Below are positions 5,744 to 9,950 of a DNA stretch of 9,950 nt, one piece after another. Origin of the DNA: Gallionellaceae bacterium UBA5126 (GTDB taxonomy: Bacteria; Pseudomonadota; Gammaproteobacteria; Burkholderiales; Gallionellaceae). Positions within the stretch are counted from its first letter, which is position 1; every line of letters starts with the position of its first letter. Location: NCBI GenBank assembly GCA_002414205.1, contig DHYQ01000078.1, positions 1,571 to 11,520 of the forward strand, written 5' to 3'. Below the pieces are notes generated by a model. That model had not been told where the DNA came from and ran no database searches. It worked only from the letters and a program-made list of their open reading frames with translations. The translations under genes were made by a program, and so were the position numbers.

Positions 5744-6898
5744 TTACGCCTGAACGATAGGCACCGCCGAACGGCGCGCTTTCTTCTCCGCCCGCGCGCG
5801 CAACTGGCCGCACGCGCCTTCAATTTCCTGCCCGGCGGAGTCGCGGATGCGGCTGTAAATCTGGCGCTGGTTCAGCCAGCGGGTCATGGCGGCGATGCGC
5901 TCCGGAGCGGGGCGGCGGTAGGGCAGGCCATCCACGGCGTTGAAGGGGATGAAATTCAGCACCGCATATTTGCCGCGCAGCAATTCGGCCAGCCGCGCCA
6001 GTTCGTCGTCGCCGTCGTTCACGCCGTCAATCAGCGTCCACTGGTACTGCGTCGGATAATGCGTGGCACGGGCATAGCGCTCGGCCAACTCCACCAATTC
6101 GGCCACGGGAATGCGTGGTGCGTTCGGCAACAAGCGGGCGCGCAGGTCGTCATCCGTGCTGTGTAGCGAAATCGCCAGTGCCGGTTTTACCGTTAATTCG
6201 CCTGCCGGGAGGACGCCGGGGGACGATGGCGCAGCGCAGTCACCCGCATCCTGCGCCAGCAAGCGCTCAAACAAGCGCCGATCGCCCACGCTGGACAGCA
6301 CCAGATTCTTGTGGCCGATATTGCCCTGAATGCCCAGCAGGTGGATCGCCGCCAGCACATTGTCCAGATTGTGCGCAGGTTCACCCATGCCCATGAACAC
6401 CACCTTCTCGACCGCCCGCCGCTGCCGCGCCAGCACCACCTGCGCCAGCATCTCCAGACTGCTCAACTGCCGCTGCAAACCGTCGCGCCCGCTCATGCAA
6501 AACACACAGCCCACTGCGCAACCGACCTGCGACGAAATGCACAGCCCGCCACGCGGCAACAACACGCTCTCCACCTGCTGCCCGTCGGCCAGGGTGACGA
6601 GCAAGCGCGCCACCTCGTCAGGTTCAGATTCGGCGCAGCGCGCCTCGCTTGCTCCCTCGCCCGCCACGCGGGACGGGGTGAGGGCTGCCGGGAATGCGCC
6701 CTGAATGTGCGCCAAGCCAGCCAATCGCGCCTCGATGTCCGCCAACCCCGCCCGCAACGTCGCCGGAAAATACGTCGCCGCTGGCGTGCCCTTGCGGTCA
6801 TACGAGCCGACTTGCAACCAAGCGCGCAACACCCGGTCAACGTGGCCGGGTTTGGCAGCTAGGGTGTGGAGATGGTCGAGCAGGGCGGTGAGGGTCAT
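5744..6898 (-). CDS. RlmN/Cfr-family radical SAM RNA methyltransferase-like protein
   Basis: A 384-residue relative of RlmN, which methylates C2 of adenine in 23S rRNA and tRNA. The 4Fe-4S motif CAVGCVFC has C127, C131 and C134. The two extra cysteines of the RlmN mechanism are present: C120 in LCISSQVGC and C363 in EIEGACGQL. VVFMGMGEPAHNLDNV (166-181), LAISLH (241-246) and NFIPFNAVDG are family landmarks. It diverges from standard RlmN at CMSGRDGLQRQL (usually C.TG..GF.RNL), LSSVGDRR and the N-terminus, so it is probably an RlmN-like paralogue rather than the housekeeping copy. Two low-complexity insertions (about residues 70-93 and 216-237) look like repeat DNA captured in frame. The start at 6898 has no clear ribosome site. 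Confidence 0.85.
   Translation of the reverse strand: MTLTALLDHLHTLAAKPGHVDRVLRAWLQVGSYDRKGTPAATYFPATLRAGLADIEARLAGLAHIQGAFPAALTPSRVAGEGASEARCAESEPDEVARLLVTLADGQQVESVLLPRGGLCISSQVGCAVGCVFCMSGRDGLQRQLSSLEMLAQVVLARQRRAVEKVVFMGMGEPAHNLDNVLAAIHLLGIQGNIGHKNLVLSSVGDRRLFERLLAQDAGDCAAPSSPGVLPAGELTVKPALAISLHSTDDDLRARLLPNAPRIPVAELVELAERYARATHYPTQYQWTLIDGVNDGDDELARLAELLRGKYAVLNFIPFNAVDGLPYRRPAPERIAAMTRWLNQRQIYSRIRDSAGQEIEGACGQLRARAEKKARRSAVPIVQA
6654..6684. repeat. Palindrome inside the RlmN-like gene
   Basis: CCCTCGCCC (6654-6662) pairs with GGGGTGAGGG (6675-6684), giving 9 bp with one G-T, around a GC-rich middle. It resembles the dispersed CCCTCACCCC/GGGTGAGGG palindromes common in proteobacterial genomes and encodes a poorly conserved Ala/Pro/Glu-rich stretch. 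Confidence 0.55.
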
Positions 6899-6913
6899 GG
6901 CAAAAAATGGCTA

Positions 6914-7038
6914 GGGAAGCACTGATTGATGCCTCCGTTCGTGGTGAGTTTTTCGAACCATGAAGGGAGGCATCAATCAAAGCGTTACGCAGAGGGCCCT
7001 GCGACAAGCTCAGGGCGAACGGATTAAAGCAGTGTTTC
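6914..7038 (+). repeat. Palindromic REP/MITE-like element, copy 3
   Basis: About 125 bp, the most complete copy. The left hairpin has a perfect 14-bp outer stem, TGATTGATGCCTCC (6923-6936) with GGAGGCATCAATCA (6966-6979); it continues inwards as TTCGTGGT/ACCATGAA around GAGTTTTTCGA. The right arm is CCCTGCGACAAGCTCAGGG then CGAACGG, ending at 7022. The ends are inverted: GGGAAGCACTGATT at left and the complement of AAAGCAGTGTTTC at right. It lies between phnA and the RlmN-like gene. The stretch 6899-7100 holds no gene. Confidence 0.88.
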
Positions 7039-7100
7039 GTTTAACATGCCCAATCTTATTAAACGTTTCGACTGCTTGCGTTTGAAGCGGGCTGGCAGCA

Positions 7101-7439
7101 TCAAGCCTTCTTCACAAACTCCGTCTTGAGTTGCATGGCACCAATTCCGTCGATTTTGCAGTCGATGTCGTGGTCGCCATCGACCAGGCGGATGTTTTTG
7201 ACTTTGGTGCCGACTTTGACCACGGCGGAGGAGCCTTTGATTTTCAAGTCCTTGATGACGGTCACACTGTCGCCGTCTTGCAGCACGTTGCCGTAGGCGT
7301 CTTTATACACGCGGGCGGTGTCGGCGGCGCTGTCGGCTTCGGCGCGCCATTCATGGCCGCATTCCGGGCAGACGAATTGCTCGCCGTCTTCGTAGGTGTA
7401 AGTGGAGCCGCATTTCGGGCAGGGGGGCAGGGTGCTCAT
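7101..7439 (-). CDS. phnA: PhnA/YjdM family zinc-ribbon protein
   Basis: A 112-residue protein of the PhnA (YjdM) family. The N-terminal zinc ribbon has C7, C10, C24 and C27 (CPKC and CPEC). It is followed by the PhnA domain, with [23 protein letters not shown] and the conserved ending [20 protein letters not shown]. The name comes from a phosphonate locus, but the family is not itself a phosphonatase and its role is unclear. The ATG at 7439 is chosen because it gives the standard N-terminus [12 protein letters not shown] and has AAAGGA 7 nt upstream; a longer frame to 7646 overlaps the upstream gene out of frame. It starts 17 bp after the hopJ-like gene, so the two are probably co-transcribed. 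Confidence 0.93.
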   Translation of the reverse strand: MSTLPPCPKCGSTYTYEDGEQFVCPECGHEWRAEADSAADTARVYKDAYGNVLQDGDSVTVIKDLKIKGSSAVVKVGTKVKNIRLVDGDHDIDCKIDGIGAMQLKTEFVKKA

Positions 7440-7456
7440 GGTTGTCCTTTCGTGAA

Positions 7457-7795
7457 TTATTGGGCTTGCAGCGCGACGCCGTGGAACTGAATACCGTCCC
7501 AGCCGTGCTGCATGAAGTTGCGAATGTTTTGGTGATCCGTGCCATCGGGATGTTGCAGCACGTCTTTGCGGTAATAGTCGCCGAAGCAGTGCAGGGTTTG
7601 TTGCGGGGTCAGTTGCTGCAACTGGGCAAAGGCAAAAATTTTGCACGAGCCGTTGTTCTGTCCGGCGGCGTTGTCCAGTGTGCCGTTGCGGAAAGCGGTG
7701 GGCGTGAAGGTGTAATGCGCCTCGATGGCGGCAATGGTGTCGGCAAATTGGACGGTTTCGGGCGCGGTGGTCAGGGTGTGCAGCAAAGTTTGCAT
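7457..7795 (-). CDS. HopJ-family protein
   Basis: A 112-residue small protein of the family named HopJ type III effector. Features are the N-terminal helix [30 protein letters not shown], then [30 protein letters not shown] and the segment [34 protein letters not shown], all typical. The family is widespread in bacteria without type III secretion, so an effector role should not be assumed; nothing secretion-related is in the window. The ATG at 7793-7795 has GGAG about 8 nt upstream. It is the first gene of a likely hopJ-phnA operon, divergent from gloA. Confidence 0.92.
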   Translation of the reverse strand: MQTLLHTLTTAPETVQFADTIAAIEAHYTFTPTAFRNGTLDNAAGQNNGSCKIFAFAQLQQLTPQQTLHCFGDYYRKDVLQHPDGTDHQNIRNFMQHGWDGIQFHGVALQAQ

Positions 7796-7839
7796 GAATA
7801 CTCCGGGCGTTAATCGGTGGCCAGAATTGGCGGGGCGCG

Positions 7840-7845
7840 ATTATA
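7840..7845 (-). promoter_or_regulatory. Candidate -10 box of the hopJ-phnA operon
   Basis: A perfect TATAAT on the minus strand lies about 45 bp before the start codon. The -35 region at about 17 bp (CCAGCT) is poor, so this may be an extended or activator-dependent promoter. Confidence 0.4.
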
Positions 7846-7887
7846 CGGTTTTCTGCGCTGCAAGCTGGCAGGACATGGGATTTTTGC

Positions 7888-7917
7888 TTGGCAGGCGGGG
7901 CAAATCGGCGATAATGT
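7888..7917 (+). promoter_or_regulatory. Candidate sigma70 promoter of gloA
   Basis: TTGGCA (7888-7893) and TAATGT (7912-7917), 18 bp apart, lie about 38 bp before the gloA start. An overlapping GATAAT gives a 16-bp spacer. Confidence 0.45.
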
Positions 7918-7955
7918 CGCCCGCTGCCTTGGGCAGATTTTTATTGGGAGTTGGC

Positions 7956-8336
7956 ATGAGAATTTTGCACACCATGTTGCGCGTGGGCGATCTGGAACGC
8001 TCGTTGGCGTTCTACACCCAAGTGCTGGGCATGCGCTTGTTGCGGCGCAAGGACTATCCCGAAGGGCGCTTCACCTTGGCCTTTCTCGGCTATGCCGACG
8101 AAAGCGAGGCCGCCGCCATTGAATTGACCCACAACTGGGACACGTCGGAATATCAACTGGGCAACGGCTTCGGCCATATTGCCTTGGGCGTGGACGATGC
8201 CGCTGCCTTCTGCCAGCGCGTGCGCGAACTGGGCGGGCAAGTGGTGCGCGACGCCGGGCCGATGAAACATGGCACCACTGTCATCGCCTTTGTGCGCGAC
8301 CCGGATGGCTATTTGATTGAACTAATCGAGAAATAA
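7956..8336 (+). CDS. gloA: Lactoylglutathione lyase (glyoxalase I)
   Basis: A 126-residue metalloenzyme that converts the hemithioacetal of methylglyoxal and glutathione to S-lactoylglutathione in the cytoplasm. The four metal ligands fall at the same positions as in E. coli GloA: H5 (MRILHTML), E56 (AIELTHNW), H74 (GFGHIALGV) and E122 (YLIELIEK). It is the short form without the insertions of zinc-type enzymes, so nickel/cobalt activation is likely (family knowledge). PDGYLIE and [10 protein letters not shown] are further signatures. The ATG at 7956 has GGGAG 5 nt upstream; the open frame extends to 7725 but those codons are not family sequence. A small gene follows 15 bp downstream. Confidence 0.97.
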   Translation: MRILHTMLRVGDLERSLAFYTQVLGMRLLRRKDYPEGRFTLAFLGYADESEAAAIELTHNWDTSEYQLGNGFGHIALGVDDAAAFCQRVRELGGQVVRDAGPMKHGTTVIAFVRDPDGYLIELIEK

Positions 8337-8351
8337 CAACAGGAGAACAAG

Positions 8352-8696
8352 ATGCGCCAGGATTTGCCGGAACTGAATCAGTCGAACCTGAACCGGGTGT
8401 TTGAACACGTGTACGACGTGGTGCACGACGGTGTGCCGTCGCACGCCAATATGCGCGACGACCGTTTGAGCGGGATGATTGCGGCGTTGCAAGCCATGCA
8501 GTATTTCAACTTCCGCTATCGTCCTAACGACATCAACCGCCTGTTCCCGCTCACCAGCCCGATTTTCGGCTACAAACGCAGCGCCGACGGCACCAGCCTG
8601 TGGCTGGCCTTGATCGTCGCCGTGCAAGAACTGTACGGCCTGACGGACGAGCAGTTGTTGCAAGAAGTGCTACCGCAAGTCACCCTCCGCAAATAA
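8352..8696 (+). CDS. Unrecognised small protein, 114 residues
   Basis: Probably real: AGGAG lies about 6 nt before the ATG, codon use matches the neighbours, it sits 15 bp behind gloA on the same strand, and a terminator follows its stop directly. The protein begins MRQDLPELNQSNLNRVFEHV and ends LPQVTLRK. It is mixed alpha-helical with a hydrophobic segment TSLWLALIVAVQELYGL near the C-terminus that is too short and interrupted for a sure membrane helix. It has no signal peptide or recognisable motif. Histidines and acidic residues cluster in FEHVYDVVHDGVPSHANMRDD, which could bind a ligand, but that is speculation. Co-transcription with gloA is likely. Confidence 0.8.
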   Translation: MRQDLPELNQSNLNRVFEHVYDVVHDGVPSHANMRDDRLSGMIAALQAMQYFNFRYRPNDINRLFPLTSPIFGYKRSADGTSLWLALIVAVQELYGLTDEQLLQEVLPQVTLRK

Positions 8697-8701
8697 AAAA
8701 T

Positions 8702-8724
8702 CGCCCGGCTAGACCGGGCGTTTT
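8702..8724 (+). terminator. Rho-independent terminator of the gloA unit
   Basis: CGCCCGG (8702-8708) / CCGGGCG (8714-8720) with loop CTAGA and T4 (8721-8724), starting 6 bp after the stop codon. The preceding A-run (8695-8700) would let it work weakly in the other direction. Confidence 0.88.
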
Positions 8725-8730
8725 CGTTGC

Positions 8731-8830
8731 GCAATCGCTGATTGATGCGCCGTTCGTGGTGAGCTTGTTGAACCACGCGTATCCCGCCCTTCGACAAGCT
8801 CAGGGCGAACGGGGTAAATCAGCATTTCCC
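8731..8830 (+). repeat. Palindromic REP/MITE-like element, copy 4 (shortened)
   Basis: About 100 bp. CCGTTCGTGGTGAGCTTG from 8750 and the right arm CCCTTCGACAAGCTCAGGG then CGAACGG (to 8812) are well conserved. The segment between the arms is about 25 bp shorter than in the other copies, so the outer stem of the left hairpin is reduced (GATGCG against CGCGTATC). Ends: CAATCGCTGATT at left and the complement of AAATCAGCATTTCCC at right. Its right arm overlaps the 3' end of the MNT gene. Confidence 0.85.
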
Positions 8831-9147
8831 GATTCGGCGCGCTCAAAAAACACTTTTCCGACGCGCTGAATATGCGCCCGCAGGGCGTCATTGTCGATTT
8901 TCGCAAATGCCGACAAATCCACGGAGTAGGGCAGCAGCAACTCATCCACCTCGTCCAGAATGTCGGCGATCTCATGCGTGTTGATTTCCTTGCCATCACT
9001 GGCAAACAAGGTCAGGTCAATGTCCGAACCGGGTTTGTGGTTGCCTTTGGCACGTGAGCCATAGAGCACGGCACGTTGCACATTGGGGTGCTGCGCCAGA
9101 ACCGCGTGAATGGCCGCCACCGTGCGCGCCGATAGGCCGTGATTCAT
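8800..9147 (-). CDS. MNT-type minimal nucleotidyltransferase (MntA-like partner of HEPN protein)
   Basis: A 115-residue minimal nucleotidyltransferase of the pol-beta superfamily. The GS-x10-DxD motif is exact: G30-S31 (LYGSRAKG) then D42 and D44 (SDIDL), with the third acidic residue probably D78 (YSVDLSA). In HepT/MntA systems such a protein neutralises the HEPN toxin by adding AMP to a tyrosine (established for that family). Here the start ATG overlaps the stop of the HEPN gene (ATGA, 9144-9147), so they are translationally coupled. The last nine or so residues (GNADLPRSP) and the stop are encoded by palindromic element copy 4, so the C-terminus is probably not ancestral. The catalytic core is intact. 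Confidence 0.93.
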   Translation of the reverse strand: MNHGLSARTVAAIHAVLAQHPNVQRAVLYGSRAKGNHKPGSDIDLTLFASDGKEINTHEIADILDEVDELLLPYSVDLSAFAKIDNDALRAHIQRVGKVFFERAESGNADLPRSP

Positions 9148-9572
9148 GCGTTGTCGCCTTCCTGCGTCAGCAGGGTGTGCATGCGCTGGGCCAGCTTTTC
9201 AAAGGCCGGATAAAAGTGCTGCAAAATGTCCGCCACGATACTGTCGGCGGTTTCCTGATTGTAGGTATGCGAGGAAAGATTGCGCGCTTTAATCATGTCC
9301 ATCCAGGCCTCGCCGTCTTCGATCAGCCCATTTTTGAACGCCGTCCGCGTGGCATCTCTGGAGCCGATGAGTCCCACGAAGCCTTTGCTTTCCAGATAAT
9401 CCTTCAACACATTCCACGCTAACTCGTGGGTAAACTCGAAGCCCTGAATCAGCCCTTGCTGCTCCAGTTCGGACAGCGTGCGCTGTTCTGCCAAGGCAAC
9501 GGCACGCGTCAGCGTTTGAAAGGCGCGGGAAAAACTATCGTAGCGCTGTTGCCAGCGAATATCGGCATTCAT
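9144..9572 (-). CDS. HEPN-domain protein, nucleotidyltransferase substrate-binding (HI0074-like)
   Basis: A 142-residue all-helical protein. WQQRYDSFSRAFQTLTRAV, GFEFTHELAWNVLKDYLESKG, SRDATRTAFKNGLI and WMDMIKARNLSSHTY match the HI0074-type substrate-binding partner of minimal nucleotidyltransferases. The HEPN ribonuclease motif is complete: R97-N-L-S-S-H102-T-Y104, i.e. R-x4-H-x-Y, in which the tyrosine is the AMPylation target in the HepT/MntA pair. It is therefore likely the toxin or effector of a two-gene toxin-antitoxin-type module, with the next gene as antidote. That role is inference; HI0074-type proteins are less studied than HepT. The ATG at 9572 gives the usual family N-terminus; GGAG is about 10 nt upstream. 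The frame stays open to 9824 but that is not family sequence. Confidence 0.92.
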   Translation of the reverse strand: MNADIRWQQRYDSFSRAFQTLTRAVALAEQRTLSELEQQGLIQGFEFTHELAWNVLKDYLESKGFVGLIGSRDATRTAFKNGLIEDGEAWMDMIKARNLSSHTYNQETADSIVADILQHFYPAFEKLAQRMHTLLTQEGDNA

Positions 9573-9623
9573 GGCGAGGGTGCTCCGGTTGGATGGCGAA
9601 TACAGGGGAATGGCAAGGGCGGC

Positions 9624-9651
9624 AATATACCGGGAATTTTGGGTTTGACAA
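9624..9651 (-). promoter_or_regulatory. Candidate sigma70 promoter of the HEPN/MNT operon
   Basis: On the minus strand TTGTCA (9646-9651) and TATATT (9624-9629) are 16 bp apart, about 50 bp before the HEPN start. It is the best-matching promoter in the window. No obvious operator palindrome overlaps it. Confidence 0.55.
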
Positions 9652-9737
9652 AGGAGGCGGGGCGGGTGGTATTGGCGGGCACCTTTTAGATGCTTCCCAT
9701 TGCCATTCTCTGGGTGAAGATGCGTCACCAACTCAGT

Positions 9738-9743
9738 TATACT
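9738..9743 (+). promoter_or_regulatory. Possible -10 box of the right-edge gene
   Basis: TATACT lies 31 bp before the ATG at 9775. The -35 candidate 17 bp upstream (TGAAGA) is weak. Confidence 0.3.
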
Positions 9744-9774
9744 TCGCCGTCGCAATTTTCTTGGAAAATAAGCT

Positions 9775-9950
9775 ATGACGAACATTGATGAGATTTTGGG
9801 TGCGTTACACGAGTGGGCTCCCAAACTGGCAGAAAGTTTTACTTCACTTGCCTACTTTGGAGATGATTCGTCAATTAGGTGGCTTACTGAATCGCCTCGG
9901 TCGTCAGAGTTCTGCAAACTCATCCGTGCTGATGGTCATGAAATTGCGGC
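9775..9950 (+). CDS. Start of an unrecognised gene, truncated by the window end
   Basis: An ATG at 9775 opens a frame without stop to the end of the window: 58 full codons beginning MTNIDEILGALHEWAPKLAE and continuing with SLAYFGDDSSIRWL. A weak GGAAAATAAG precedes the start. Base composition is visibly more AT-rich than that of the genes to the left, suggesting an acquired gene. The visible part has no signal peptide or motif I recognise. It is divergent from the HEPN/MNT operon; whether they are functionally linked is unknown. Confidence 0.6.
   Translation, partial: MTNIDEILGALHEWAPKLAESFTSLAYFGDDSSIRWLTESPRSSEFCKLIRADGHEIA

Noticed and set aside
6311..6862. Plus-strand frame of 183 codons
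   Set aside because: Antisense to the RlmN-like gene; no domain.
7029..7075. Dyad GCAGT..CGTTTAA / TTAAACG..ACTGC downstream of phnA, considered as a terminator
   Set aside because: The stem is interrupted and there is no T tract on the minus strand; part of it is the end of element copy 3.
4290..8830. Four spaced repeats considered as a CRISPR array
   Set aside because: They are 1.3-1.8 kb apart with genes between, palindromic and about 100-128 bp long; not a CRISPR.

Overview
The window looks like chromosomal DNA of a GC-rich Gram-negative proteobacterium, most likely a betaproteobacterium. The thiS-thiG-trmB order, an ActP-like symporter followed by a DnaQ-like exonuclease, and HopJ/PhnA/GloA household genes all fit that. 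The exact genus cannot be read from the sequence.

Layout. (1) 1-1865: the 3' end of a sodium:solute (acetate-type) symporter with a long extramembrane insertion near its C-terminus. Next come a strong terminator, a DEDDh 3'-5' exonuclease, and a second terminator shared with a tRNA-Gly(CCC) gene on the opposite strand. (2) 1903-3779: thiS and thiG (thiamine thiazole synthesis), separated by a palindromic intergenic repeat, then a terminator and trmB (tRNA m7G46 methyltransferase). (3) 3793-6898, minus strand: an unrecognised 96-residue protein, an Old Yellow Enzyme-type ene-reductase, and an RlmN/Cfr-family radical SAM protein with two non-family insertions. (4) 7101-8696: a minus-strand hopJ-like/phnA pair, divergent from a plus-strand gloA (glyoxalase I) and an unrecognised 114-residue gene. 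(5) 8800-9572, minus strand: a HEPN/MNT two-gene module of toxin-antitoxin type with overlapping ATGA stop/start. (6) 9775 to the end: the start of an AT-richer gene that runs off the window.

The most distinctive feature is a dispersed palindromic element of about 100-128 bp. Four copies (about 4290, 5601, 6914 and 8731) lie in the same orientation in gaps on the 3' or 5' side of the minus-strand genes. Each copy has a left hairpin arm and a right arm, both starting from an inverted CCGTTCG core, and ragged inverted ends. The outer stem of the left hairpin differs in sequence between copies but is self-complementary within each copy, which points to structure being maintained. One copy is nested inside a second inverted repeat; another supplies the last codons and stop of the MNT nucleotidyltransferase. 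No transposase for it is in the window.

Functionally this is mostly housekeeping (thiamine, tRNA modification, methylglyoxal detoxification, flavin reductase) punctuated by small mobile palindromes, with an accessory HEPN/MNT module and an AT-richer gene at the right edge.
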